From a virus: a stretch of DNA of 40,084 nt. The notes under the pieces are model-generated. The model searched no databases. It saw only the letters and a list, made by a program, of their open reading frames with translations, and had not been told where the DNA came from. Position numbers and translations under genes: made by a program. This document shows, piece by piece, positions 1 through 7,134 of the stretch; position 1 is the stretch's first letter; the number at the start of each line of letters is the position of its first letter. Location of the stretch: positions 1 to 40,084 of the IMG/VR virus record IMGVR_UViG_3300032291_002992; one strand, given 5' to 3'.

Positions 1-98
1 AAATTCTGCAAAAAAGGCCTTTCAATTATTTTTTTTGAGCGTTAGAAATGCCTGTTGCTAAAGGTTTTAGCGGGAATAGTGCCAGATTTTTGTATATC

Positions 99-470
99 CT
101 ATTTTAAAAATTCATTCGGCACAAAGCCAGTTTCCCCATTCATTGGCCCTGACTTTATTCTTATTTCTGAAGTAGATGAACCTCCATTAATCACCAGCAC
201 GGTAGTTCCTTGGTCTACCATAAAGCAATCTCCGGCAGCAACTTGCTTTGTAATCCCGTAGTCATCGCCTGCAATTCCAAACTCAATTGTCCTGTCAAGG
301 ATAGCCTTTGTCTTAGGAATAACAACCATCTTACTACTTGAGTACAATGATTTTGTTTGGCCAGATTCTGGCTTTGAGATATCCGCCGTTGTGGAACTTG
401 GATTGTTACATATCAGCCAAAAGCCAAGCATAAGCAATACCAAGGCAGCAATTGGAACGATGTTTTTCAT
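99..470 (-). CDS. Membrane-anchored SH3-like small protein, lysogeny operon
   Basis: A 123-residue protein with one hydrophobic segment at about residues 4-22, then a Ser/Thr-rich linker. The C-terminal half (about 55-123) looks like a small beta-barrel of the bacterial SH3 type, with repeated Gly and a closing GETGFVPNEFLK-type strand. The N-terminus has no lipobox, so it reads as a signal anchor with the globular part outside the cytoplasm. It follows the repressor gene by 17 bases on the same strand, so the two probably share a transcript and this gene would be expressed in the lysogen. A lysogen-expressed membrane protein could act in superinfection exclusion, but that is inference from position only. 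The product family is not recognised. Confidence 0.65.
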   Translation of the reverse strand: MKNIVPIAALVLLMLGFWLICNNPSSTTADISKPESGQTKSLYSSSKMVVIPKTKAILDRTIEFGIAGDDYGITKQVAAGDCFMVDQGTTVLVINGGSSTSEIRIKSGPMNGETGFVPNEFLK

Positions 471-487
471 TTATGATGTGTTTCTGG

Positions 488-856
488 TTACCTGCTTTTG
501 ATCTTTTTCTCTAGCTCATCCAGCAGCTTGCGAATCTTTGAAATGTCCGTGCTAATTGATTTAGCGTATGCTGGAGTAGGTTCGGCGGCTAATGCTTCAG
601 TTAAGATCCCAAACAAAAAGTTTGGACTTAACTGATAATAATCCCAAGCAGCCTGGATATGATCTACAGTTATTCCCTTGTGCCCGTTTCTCAACCCAGA
701 AAAGAACTGCATCTGATTCACTACACTGATGCCAACTCCCATATTCTCAAAGAATTTCTGCCGGTCGATCTCCTGATTCTTGACTTTATCATAGAAATGC
801 CAGTAAAAGTTCCTTGAAGGAATATTCTTAAATCTATCTGGTTCAGTCCGTAACAT
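488..856 (-). CDS. XRE/CI-like transcriptional repressor (lysogeny regulator)
   Basis: A 122-residue protein read from the ATG at 856; an in-frame TTG at 877 would add seven residues. The central part (about residues 35-85) reads as a helix-turn-helix: an SVVNQMQFFSGLRNG-type turn, then GITVDHIQAAWDYYQLSPNFLFG, the usual end of a Bacteroidota XRE-type DNA-binding domain. The C-terminal 40 residues form a short Lys/Leu-rich helix suited to dimerisation. There is no LexA-like protease domain, so induction would not be by RecA-stimulated self-cleavage. It is divergent from the Cro-like gene at 1003, and two copies of CAAACAATTTG lie just upstream. That is the classic layout of a phage immunity region. 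The DNA-binding call is fairly secure; the repressor role is inferred from context. Confidence 0.65.
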   Translation of the reverse strand: MLRTEPDRFKNIPSRNFYWHFYDKVKNQEIDRQKFFENMGVGISVVNQMQFFSGLRNGHKGITVDHIQAAWDYYQLSPNFLFGILTEALAAEPTPAYAKSISTDISKIRKLLDELEKKIKSR

Positions 857-885
857 CTTATTAAAAAAAATATACAATTATTTAC

Positions 886-916
886 ACCAAACAATTTGGT
901 TGATTCAAACAATTTG
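886..916. promoter_or_regulatory. Candidate repressor operators (two CAAACAATTTG palindromes)
   Basis: CAAACAATTTG occurs at 888-898 and 906-916, 18 bases apart. Each is an inverted repeat (CAAA-CAA-TTTG); the first extends to ACCAAA-CAA-TTTGGT at 886-900. They sit between the leftward repressor start (856) and the rightward Cro-like start (1003). The leftward strand also shows a weak TTG...TATATTTT promoter-like pair overlapping this stretch. Near two-turn spacing and dyad symmetry fit cooperative dimer binding by the repressor. Confidence 0.5.
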
Positions 917-934
917 TTTTGGTTTGTACACGTA

Positions 935-977
935 AACGAGCCGTAAAGAAGCCGCTAACAAGCCACGAACGAGCCGT
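935..977. repeat. Short direct repeats AACGAGCCGT in the divergent control region
   Basis: AACGAGCCGT occurs at 935-944 and 968-977, 33 bases apart, with related GAAGCCGCTAAC and CAAGCCACGAAC segments between. The region lies just upstream of the rightward early genes and outside any gene. It could bind a second regulator such as the Cro-like product; no function can be shown from sequence alone. Confidence 0.4.
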
Positions 978-1002
978 TTACAGGACGAATATAAAAATTT
1001 AG

Positions 1003-1254
1003 ATGAATACTTACTTCAAAAGGTTGCGTAAGCAACTTCCTTACCGGTACACATCAGCGATCAGCAATATGGCTGAGGGGATATCTCCAAGGCAGGTGAA
1101 GGGTGTTTTCTCTGGCGAGATCAGCAATATCAACACAGTAGAACGGGTTGTCAAAGCCGCCTTAAAGTTGAGCCACCAGTCAAGAAAAGTAAACCGCGAT
1201 CTGCTGCGCAAGCTAAAAACCGCAACCGCTAAACCTTCAAAAAAAGCCGCATGA
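1003..1254 (+). CDS. Small basic HTH protein, Cro-like early regulator
   Basis: An 83-residue, strongly basic protein. Residues 15-55 read as a helix-turn-helix (RYTSAISNMAEGISPRQVKG, then a VFSGEISN turn, then NTVERVVKAALKL), the pattern of XRE-type domains in which the last helix begins with a conserved Thr-Val. The C-terminus is a Lys/Arg/Ala-rich tail. It is the first gene rightward of the divergent operator region, the position of Cro in many temperate phages. Its stop overlaps the next start (ATGA at 1251-1254). Cro function is inferred from position and size. Confidence 0.6.
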   Translation: MNTYFKRLRKQLPYRYTSAISNMAEGISPRQVKGVFSGEISNINTVERVVKAALKLSHQSRKVNRDLLRKLKTATAKPSKKAA

Positions 1255-1658
1255 GCATAGTACTACCCATCCGCGAAAATCCAGGGCGACTGTTACTCCC
1301 CATGGTGCCAGACATCCAGATCGAAGACCGCTTTCGTTGGTCACAGGAAAAGCTGGTTGATGTCTTCTACATGAACAAGATCGTGGGCCGGGCCCGCCTG
1401 CACTACCGCATACCATTCCAGGCTAAGAATCTGAAGGAATCTCAGACCCTGATGGTTTACAACCGCCTGGTGCCATACGTCAAGAACCGATTCATCAAAG
1501 AACTCGGCGATGCCTTCACCCCTGAAAGCTGGCTGGTGTACATCCTGCTGAAATGGGAAGAGCGCGATCTAATTGCTTTCGAGCAAATAATGAAAGAGCA
1601 CTGGGAAGGCATAGTAAACGAGAACCCCCAGCAACATCAAATGCAACTCGCCATCTAA
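1251..1658 (+). CDS. Hypothetical early protein
   Basis: A 135-residue soluble protein without signal peptide or membrane segment. It begins at an ATG overlapping the stop of the Cro-like gene, so translation is probably coupled. It is rich in aromatic and basic residues (RFRWSQEKLVDVFYMNK, KWEERDLIAFEQIMKEHW), and the second half is predicted helical by eye. I do not recognise the family. Position in the early operon suggests a role in regulation or host takeover, which is not demonstrated. Confidence 0.55.
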   Translation: MSIVLPIRENPGRLLLPMVPDIQIEDRFRWSQEKLVDVFYMNKIVGRARLHYRIPFQAKNLKESQTLMVYNRLVPYVKNRFIKELGDAFTPESWLVYILLKWEERDLIAFEQIMKEHWEGIVNENPQQHQMQLAI

Positions 1659-1669
1659 AACCCCCTTAT

Positions 1670-1972
1670 ATGTTACAGATCATTATTCCATTTGCCTTAG
1701 TTATCTCTTACTTCTTGTACGAAAACATAGTGGTAAAAAACAAAAAGCCTAAGAAAAGCAAAACAGAATTCATGATTCACGTAGCCGAGATACGCGACAT
1801 GATCAACCGCTGTGATAATGTACCCGAATGGTGGACACTTGACCAGGAGATTGACTGGCTGGAACAGACTTGGAAAAACAGAATTGATGACGCTCTGCTG
1901 CTTCAGGAATGCGGACGGCTGTACGACAAATGGTTCAAACGCAGGGATTTTATAACAGAACAAATTGCATAA
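1670..1972 (+). CDS. Small membrane-anchored early protein
   Basis: A 100-residue protein starting at the ATG at 1670, eleven bases after the previous stop; upstream in-frame codons overlap the preceding gene and are unlikely to be used. Residues 1-20 are hydrophobic (LQIIIPFALVISYFLY), followed by a Lys-rich stretch, the layout of an inner-membrane anchor with the rest in the cytoplasm. The remainder is charged and Trp-rich (PEWWTLDQEIDWLEQTW). No family recognised. It lies two bases ahead of the lipoprotein gene and likely shares its transcript. Confidence 0.55.
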   Translation: MLQIIIPFALVISYFLYENIVVKNKKPKKSKTEFMIHVAEIRDMINRCDNVPEWWTLDQEIDWLEQTWKNRIDDALLLQECGRLYDKWFKRRDFITEQIA

Positions 1973-1974
1973 TC

Positions 1975-2253
1975 ATGAAGAAAATTTTATTGATACTCAT
2001 TGTAATAACGCTTGCATCCTGCTCAAAAAAAGATGATTGCATAGGTCCGGGGGAAGTGACCATTACTTCTAAGTCCATCATCGGTTGGTCAAACAATGTG
2101 CCGGTGATCATTGAGGTGAAAGGCCTGGATAATCCATATCATTTTTTCATAGAGCCGGTTTCAAAGAAAGAGCATAGGGTGGAAGGCTATGCACGGATAA
2201 GGGTGAGAACCCAGTGCAGCCCTTGGTCTGAGTGGTTTACGATCAATGATTAA
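1975..2253 (+). CDS. Small surface lipoprotein candidate
   Basis: A 92-residue protein from the ATG at 1975. Residues 1-15 are a lipoprotein signal (MKKILLILIVITLAS) ending at a lipobox with Cys16. The mature N-terminus CSKKDD carries a Lys-Asp-Asp run just after the lipidated Cys, resembling the lipoprotein export signal that directs Bacteroidota lipoproteins to the cell surface (established for Capnocytophaga and Flavobacterium). The rest is a short beta-rich domain with two Cys. Small phage lipoproteins such as T5 Llp block receptors and exclude other phages; that role here is inference. The family is not recognised. Confidence 0.6.
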   Translation: MKKILLILIVITLASCSKKDDCIGPGEVTITSKSIIGWSNNVPVIIEVKGLDNPYHFFIEPVSKKEHRVEGYARIRVRTQCSPWSEWFTIND

Positions 2254-2279
2254 GTTGGTGTTTTTCATAGTTAGCTAAC

Positions 2280-2309
2280 GGGGTGACCTCTCAAGGTGTA
2301 GCCCCTTTT
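2280..2309 (+). terminator. Possible terminator after the lipoprotein gene
   Basis: GGGG (2280-2283) pairs with CCCC (2302-2305), with an inner ACCT/AGGT stem, followed by TTTT and then an A run. It lies 26 bases after the lipoprotein stop codon. The stem is interrupted by internal loops, so strength is uncertain. Confidence 0.4.
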
Positions 2310-2362
2310 AAAAAAGGTTAGGCCACAGAAATACCCCGTACAGTTCTAACGAATTGTTTTTT

Positions 2363-2465
2363 GCCACGGAAGCGGCAGGTGGCGTGGGAAATACGCGGTG
2401 GCTTTTTATTCGGCACAGAGACGACGCCTAAAACGTAACTGGCCTGACAGCCCGGAAAGACGGGC
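2363..2465 (+). other. Intergenic stretch with hairpins ahead of the tRNA
   Basis: No gene is visible between 2254 and 2469. GCCAC (2363-2367) can pair with GTGGC at 2398-2402 just before a TTTTTATT run, or with a nearer copy at 2379-2383. GCCCG (2450-2454) pairs with CGGGC (2461-2465) around GAAAGA immediately before the tRNA. These may be a terminator and a processing or spacer structure. No known RNA family recognised. Confidence 0.3.
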
Positions 2466-2469
2466 ACCT

Positions 2470-2541
2470 TGTGAGGTAGAGCAGCGGTAGCTCGGGTGGC
2501 TCATAACCACCAGGTCGGAGGTTCGATTCCTCCCCTCGCAA
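2470..2541 (+). tRNA. tRNA-Met (anticodon CAU)
   Basis: A full cloverleaf can be drawn. The acceptor is TGTGAGG/CCTCGCA with one G-U pair, the D stem GAGC/GCTC, the anticodon stem GGTGG/CCACC around CTCATAA, and the T stem GGAGG/CCTCC around TTCGATT; the discriminator is A2541. CCA is not encoded (the next bases are CTG), so the host must add it. The anticodon is CAU. The stem lacks the three G-C pairs and the unpaired first position of an initiator, so it is an elongator Met or possibly a lysidine-modified Ile tRNA. It lies between early gene blocks and is transcribed rightward. Confidence 0.9.
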
Positions 2542-2618
2542 CTGTTTTTGGTTATAAGTATTGAGTCACGGGGGCTTTTTTCTAATCGCTCCCTTTTTTA
2601 TCCTTTCAACAAAATTGT

Positions 2619-2897
2619 ATGAAAAAGAAAACCGTGCTGATCACCGTCATCAGCACCACAATCCATTCAAAAAAGTTATACATAGAAGCGCTTTCACGAA
2701 GATCCTGGGACAACCGGTACCTGATCGTAGTCCATACGCCCGATCCTGAGAGTGCCCGCGAATTCCTAAACCCTGGCCACGCCGAAGCTACCATCAAGAA
2801 GCTGGTGAACCACCACTCCCGGGAGTACCTGGTAGAGCAGATCACGGTAGCCGTGTCCAAGCGCCACATCATTATTGACGAAGACGAACTTACCTAA
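2619..2897 (+). CDS. Hypothetical early protein
   Basis: A 92-residue protein with a basic N-terminus and alternating beta and alpha pattern (KTVLITVIST, NRYLIVVHT, REYLVEQITVAVSKRHIIIDEDE). No signal peptide is convincing. It starts after an A-rich leader with no Shine-Dalgarno sequence and ends one base before the next gene. It is the first gene after the tRNA and probably opens the replication operon. Family not recognised. Confidence 0.5.
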   Translation: MKKKTVLITVISTTIHSKKLYIEALSRRSWDNRYLIVVHTPDPESAREFLNPGHAEATIKKLVNHHSREYLVEQITVAVSKRHIIIDEDELT

Positions 2898-2898
2898 C

Positions 2899-3342
2899 AT
2901 GAATCCGGATATACAAAAGCAGCGAACTGAAGACGTTCAGCGCATGAAAGATGCCCTGTCAAAAAGCGCCAACCTGCGCAACCTGGCACTCGAGGATCTG
3001 GAGGCACAGAAAGCCCTGGTGAACGGGATCAAGAAAATGCAACCAGGCGAAGTGATAGATCAAGCCCAGCAGCTGGAAAACATCATCCTCCCCAGGGTGC
3101 TGGCCAAGCACGGCCCCGAATCCACAGAATACAAGTTTTGGAAAGGCGTGCTGGATTCGCTGAACTGGCTGCTGCACATCACTGACTATTCGATCCGGCT
3201 GGAAGAGCGGATCATCAGGCACCGCCACAACCTGGACTACTACAAAAATCTGACGGTGCGCCTGGAAAGGGAGCTGGAGCACTATACCACCGTTGACCGC
3301 GTAATGACAACTGACCTTATAAATTCTTACACCAAGGCATGA
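2899..3342 (+). CDS. Hypothetical coiled-coil protein ahead of the helicase
   Basis: A 147-residue, highly charged helical protein read from the ATG at 2899, directly after the previous stop. Residues 10-55 and 110-140 contain heptad-like patterns with many Glu, Lys and Leu, consistent with coiled coil. Its stop overlaps the ATG of the helicase gene (3339), so the two are translationally coupled and may act together, for example as a loader or accessory of the helicase; that is inference. No family recognised. Confidence 0.55.
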   Translation: MNPDIQKQRTEDVQRMKDALSKSANLRNLALEDLEAQKALVNGIKKMQPGEVIDQAQQLENIILPRVLAKHGPESTEYKFWKGVLDSLNWLLHITDYSIRLEERIIRHRHNLDYYKNLTVRLERELEHYTTVDRVMTTDLINSYTKA

Positions 3343-5528
3343 TGGATCTGGATATACTCGACATAAACCCAACTGACAACTGGAGCGAAGAGAAAAAGAG
3401 ATTCTTTGACCGGCTGCATATACTAACTGCCAGGATCGTTGACAAGAAGATTGACATAACCAGCAATCTCGGCGTTGATTACTATTTGATCCGCTACACC
3501 TACGCTGCCTATGCGGAAAGCAAAGAGGCAAACACCATGTTTCATAAGGTTTGCAGCTTGGCGGCTGACTACCATTATGACCGCTGTGAGGATGAATACC
3601 AAAAAGCCATACCTAAAACTAAATTCAAAACCCTCAGAAAGCTGCTGGAGATCTGCAAATTCCATGGCATCGATACAGATTTTGAAGACGAAGCCACGCC
3701 CGGGGATGCCAGGCAATGCGATTTCCTGCCAGAGGGGGTGAATGAAGAGTTCTTTGATACATACGGATTTTTTGAAAAGAACAACCAGTACTTCACACTG
3801 GAACCTGCCGGAGCAAACAAATACAAGGCGGTGGCTTTTTCAAACTTTGTGATGTATGTGAACTTTCACATGAATAATGGTATCCAGGCAAAGCGGATTA
3901 TTACCATCACCAACATCAAGGGCAAGCGCAAAACGGTAGACATCCCCACGGATAAGCTGGTTTCCCGCAATGAGTTCAAGAAGTTCTGTGAATCCCTGGG
4001 CAACTTCAGGTTCTTTGGTTCAGACGGTAAACTGGATATGCTCAAAGCTTACCTATATGAGCAGGAAAGGGAATGCGCTGTAATCTCTGAACTTGGCTGG
4101 CAGGGAGATGATAAGTTTTGGGCCTGGAGCAATGGGATCTATACCAATAAGTTTCATGCCCTGGATAAGAACGGCTACGTTGAGATAAATGACAAGCACT
4201 TCTACATTGCAGCCGGTAACACCGAGCAACCCAACCGGGTGCGATCTTACAGTGGCCAGATCCGATTCCGCCACTTTGTAGATCATCATGTTACATTTAC
4301 GGAGTATGCTTCGCTGTACTGCCAGGTGTTTCCTACCAATGGTGCAATCATACTATCCTTTGCCATAGCGTGCCTGTTTTCAGATATTGTATATGAGGCT
4401 AAAAACTTCTTTCCGCTGCTTTTCATTTATGGCGAGGGTGGATCAGGCAAGGGGTCTGCCATCAAAATGGCCCAGCGGATGTTCGGCGTTCCCCAGGATC
4501 CACTTACCCTGGTAGGCAAGGCGAACACCGATAAGTCAAAAATTGCTCTTTTTGCTCAGTACCATAATGGCCTTCTTCTTCTGGAAGAGTACGTACCCAA
4601 CCATGATACAGATCAGTTTCTTAAAAATCTGTGGGATAGATACGGCTATAAGCGCAGAACCCTGGATATGGGGTATAATACGGAAAGCGTGCCGATCACA
4701 TCATGCGCTGCGATCACTGCCAACTTCACCCCATCAGATGATCCGCTACTGCAACGGATGATCTACCTGGATCACAATACCAACCAGTACAGCCAGGATG
4801 CTCACCAGCTGTTTAACAAACTGAAAGTGTACACGGAAAGAGGGGTAACCCATTGCACTCATGAATTGCTTTCAAAAAGAGTAGCTGTTGAGAATGAGTT
4901 TCTTGATGTTCAGATGGCCAACTACAAAGAGATAAAGTCCAAGTCAGCCATGGCTCATTGTACTGACCGGATGATTGAGAATATATCGGTACTGGTTTCC
5001 ATATACCAGATCCTCAGCGATCACAACATAGTATTCCCATTCACCAGGGAATACCTGATCGATGAACTGGTGGCTACCACGGCCAAGCAAAATGAGAAAA
5101 GAGATAGCGGCGGCGAGGTGCAGAAGTTCTTTGACATCTTCCAGAGTGCGGTTCAGAAAGGTGATCTGATCGAGGATGTTCACTATAAGCTGGATGAGCG
5201 CCATCTGTTCCTAAACGTGAAGCAGGTTTATTCAACCTATGCCATCTACCACCGGAATTTCTATAACCAGGCTGGCCTGAGCTTACCCAATCTACGAGAC
5301 AAGTTGAGGGTGCACAATGCTTACTCTGGATACAAGGATTCCATCAGGGTAGGGAATAGCAACACCAGTGCTTTTCTCTTCCACTATGATAAGATCGGAA
5401 TTGACCTGATATCGGCTACGTCGATATACAAGGGGGCCAGAAGTTCCAGAAACAATATGCAGCAGAGCTATGAGGATAAGGTCAGTAATCAAAAAGGATG
5501 GGAGCCGGCCGATGGGCCGATAGGTTAA
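3339..5528 (+). CDS. SF3/DUF927-like phage replication helicase
   Basis: A 729-residue protein. The P-loop GEGGSGKG is at residues 365-372 and is followed by a hydrophobic strand ending in two Glu (LLLLEEY, about 412-418) as Walker B. A later Ser/Thr-Ala-Ala-Ile-Thr-Ala-Asn stretch (about 455-465) fits a sensor motif. The ATPase region resembles DUF927-type and superfamily 3 phage helicases, which unwind the phage origin. The N-terminal 330 residues have no visible primase motif, so this seems to be a helicase with a family-specific N-terminal domain rather than a primase-helicase. It lies immediately upstream of the iteron-rich candidate origin and a DnaA-domain gene, fitting an initiation module. 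Helicase call is good; the exact family is less certain. Confidence 0.7.
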   Translation: MMDLDILDINPTDNWSEEKKRFFDRLHILTARIVDKKIDITSNLGVDYYLIRYTYAAYAESKEANTMFHKVCSLAADYHYDRCEDEYQKAIPKTKFKTLRKLLEICKFHGIDTDFEDEATPGDARQCDFLPEGVNEEFFDTYGFFEKNNQYFTLEPAGANKYKAVAFSNFVMYVNFHMNNGIQAKRIITITNIKGKRKTVDIPTDKLVSRNEFKKFCESLGNFRFFGSDGKLDMLKAYLYEQERECAVISELGWQGDDKFWAWSNGIYTNKFHALDKNGYVEINDKHFYIAAGNTEQPNRVRSYSGQIRFRHFVDHHVTFTEYASLYCQVFPTNGAIILSFAIACLFSDIVYEAKNFFPLLFIYGEGGSGKGSAIKMAQRMFGVPQDPLTLVGKANTDKSKIALFAQYHNGLLLLEEYVPNHDTDQFLKNLWDRYGYKRRTLDMGYNTESVPITSCAAITANFTPSDDPLLQRMIYLDHNTNQYSQDAHQLFNKLKVYTERGVTHCTHELLSKRVAVENEFLDVQMANYKEIKSKSAMAHCTDRMIENISVLVSIYQILSDHNIVFPFTREYLIDELVATTAKQNEKRDSGGEVQKFFDIFQSAVQKGDLIEDVHYKLDERHLFLNVKQVYSTYAIYHRNFYNQAGLSLPNLRDKLRVHNAYSGYKDSIRVGNSNTSAFLFHYDKIGIDLISATSIYKGARSSRNNMQQSYEDKVSNQKGWEPADGPIG

Positions 5529-5564
5529 CAAAAGTGGGTGTAGTTCAAAAACCCCTCCATTTGC

Positions 5565-5794
5565 AACCCAACAGAACCCAACAGCCTTTAAATAGATAAA
5601 TAATTAATAATCAATAAATAATAAAGTAAATAAAAGACTAATCGTGTTGGGTTCTGTTGGGTAGTGTTGGAAACGCCTACCCCAAACCCAACAGTTCCCG
5701 ACAAAAAATAGCCACTTTCCCAACAGTCCAAAAATCAAAACCCTTGTCCGTAGCGGGTTTCATAACTGTCGGGTTCTGTTGGGTTTGTTGGGTT
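5565..5794. other. Candidate replication origin: iterons plus AT-rich segment
   Basis: A non-coding interval (5529-5824) holds about ten copies of a 10-bp motif, AACCCAACAG or its complement CTGTTGGGTT. Forward copies are at 5565-5574, 5575-5584, 5685-5694 and 5717-5726. Reverse copies are at 5644-5653, 5654-5663, 5664-5670 (partial), 5766-5775 (one mismatch), 5776-5785 and 5786-5794 (nine bases). Several are exactly tandem. Between the first two groups, 5586-5640 is almost pure A/T and would melt easily. Iterons flanking an AT-rich unwinding element, next to a helicase gene and a DnaA-domain gene, are the hallmarks of a replication origin. No standard TTATCCACA DnaA box is seen. Confidence 0.65.
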
Positions 5795-5824
5795 GGTTTT
5801 AGCCCTTCTTCACCTAAAAAAACA

Positions 5825-6337
5825 ATGTTTTTTATGATTATCTCAGTCTACGCCATCCCCGGAAAGAAGTACACGGAGCCCCTGCCGTCTACCCTTAACC
5901 GGTTAAGACCAGATGAAATGGTCCAGCAAATTAAAAGTGCTGTGCTGCATTATTTTAAAATGACACCTGACGAGGTTTTCCGTAAGTGCCGAAAGCGGGA
6001 GCTGGTACTGGCCCGTCAGATCATGCACTACCTGGCTAAAAAGTACACTTCGCTATCCCTGATAGGTATTGGCGCGGAGTTCCCCCACAAATTAGCCTTT
6101 GACCACACATCTATACGGCACTCCATTGAGACTGTGTTGAATCTGATGGAGACAGATGCCAATGTCAGGAGCCAGGTGAATGCCATCGAATTCAACATGG
6201 GCTGTGATCACAATGAACGGGTAGTAATTGTCACCAATCAGCAACAGATAAAAACCATCGTAAAAAAAGAGCTGGTTGAACAACTAAGGTCAATGACCAT
6301 ATCCGAGCACGAAAAAGTAATGAGTAAATATTTATAA
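5825..6337 (+). CDS. Stand-alone DnaA domain IV-like protein, putative origin-binding initiator
   Basis: A 170-residue protein from the ATG at 5825 (another at 5834). The open frame extends back to 5657, but that part only translates iterons. Residues 32-110 match DnaA domain IV: a basic KCRKRELVLARQIMHYLAKK helix, then SLSLIGIGAEF, then FDHTSIRHSIETV with the Asp-His-Thr signature at residues 93-95 that contacts DnaA boxes. The AAA+ domain of DnaA is absent, so it can bind DNA but not hydrolyse ATP. The C-terminal 60 residues are family-specific. Lying directly downstream of the iterons, it is a strong candidate to bind them, either starting replication with the upstream helicase or repressing it. 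Confidence 0.7.
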   Translation: MFFMIISVYAIPGKKYTEPLPSTLNRLRPDEMVQQIKSAVLHYFKMTPDEVFRKCRKRELVLARQIMHYLAKKYTSLSLIGIGAEFPHKLAFDHTSIRHSIETVLNLMETDANVRSQVNAIEFNMGCDHNERVVIVTNQQQIKTIVKKELVEQLRSMTISEHEKVMSKYL

Positions 6338-6349
6338 AACCACTGCAAC

Positions 6350-7111
6350 ATGACACACAAACTTTCAGAAGTAAAAGTGTACGAAACAACCGACTACAGC
6401 CGCTTTATGCGAATCAACGGGAATCGGGCCCTTAATAACCTCAAGATCAAAAAAATGGTAAAAGACATAGGCGAAGGGTTGAATTTCTTGGCAGACTTCC
6501 CTATTGTGACCAGTGCTTACCAGACCAAGCTGCGCGTGCACGATGGTCAGCACCGGCTGGAGGCGGCCATAAAGGCAAAGAAGCCGGTTTTCTACATTGT
6601 CCGATCAGAGAAGATGGAGCTGGATGAAATGGCCAAGGTTAATTCGCTCCAGGAGAAATGGAAACCAAAGGATTTTGTCAACTGCTATATGGAGCGGGGC
6701 AACAAGGATTACGGAGTGCTGAATGACTTTGTAGATCAGTTTGAGGTACCTATCAATGTTGCGGCAAAGCTGCTGTTCTATGGGGTAACCGGCGCTTCGG
6801 ATTCAGGCAGTTCAAGTGACTTTCGCAGGATGTTCGAGGTAGGCCAATTCAAGGCCAAACATCTGAAGCAGGCCACGGAGATCATGGAGAGCTGCAAACT
6901 ATTCTCTGATTTTGATGGCTGGAATTCCCGCGGATTTATGGTAGCCATCACCAAAATTCTCCAGGCAGATAAGGTGGATTTTGACCAATTGGTAGAAAAG
7001 ATCAATAAGAATCTGGATATGCTGGAGCATCAAAAGAATGCCAAGGCTTATATCTGGAATCTGGAATCGATCTGGAATAAAGGCAAGCAGAAAAGGGAAG
7101 TTATCTATTAA
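6350..7111 (+). CDS. ParB-fold (DGQHR) phage protein
   Basis: A 253-residue protein. The N-terminal 100 residues have the ParB/sulfiredoxin layout: strands around FPIVTSAY, then VHDGQHRLEAAIKAKK with the nucleotide-site motif DGQHR at 65-69, then a strand (FYIVRSE). The rest is helical without a clear HTH. Such proteins occur widely in phages; some ParB-fold members bind or hydrolyse CTP, others act as nucleases or modification factors. It follows the DnaA-like gene by 12 bases and precedes a second ParB-family gene by 23 bases, so it belongs to the replication operon. Exact activity is unknown. Confidence 0.65.
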   Translation: MTHKLSEVKVYETTDYSRFMRINGNRALNNLKIKKMVKDIGEGLNFLADFPIVTSAYQTKLRVHDGQHRLEAAIKAKKPVFYIVRSEKMELDEMAKVNSLQEKWKPKDFVNCYMERGNKDYGVLNDFVDQFEVPINVAAKLLFYGVTGASDSGSSSDFRRMFEVGQFKAKHLKQATEIMESCKLFSDFDGWNSRGFMVAITKILQADKVDFDQLVEKINKNLDMLEHQKNAKAYIWNLESIWNKGKQKREVIY

Positions 7112-7134
7112 AAACATTTATTAAACCAACATTA

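Noticed and set aside
10-40. Leftward terminator AAAGGCCTTTTTT at the window start
   Set aside because: Palindrome has no usable loop; too weak to report as a feature, though it lies downstream of the leftward operon.
2470-2541. Initiator tRNA-Met
   Set aside because: First pair is T-A rather than mismatched, and the anticodon stem lacks three G-C pairs.
2601-2618. TCCTTTC before the gene at 2619 as another two-box promoter
   Set aside because: Lacks the TG at the start of box 1, lies only about 12 bases before the start codon, and has no second box at the required spacing.
5657-5824. N-terminal extension of the DnaA-like gene
   Set aside because: The 56 extra residues only translate tandem iterons; the DnaA-like sequence starts after the ATG at 5825.
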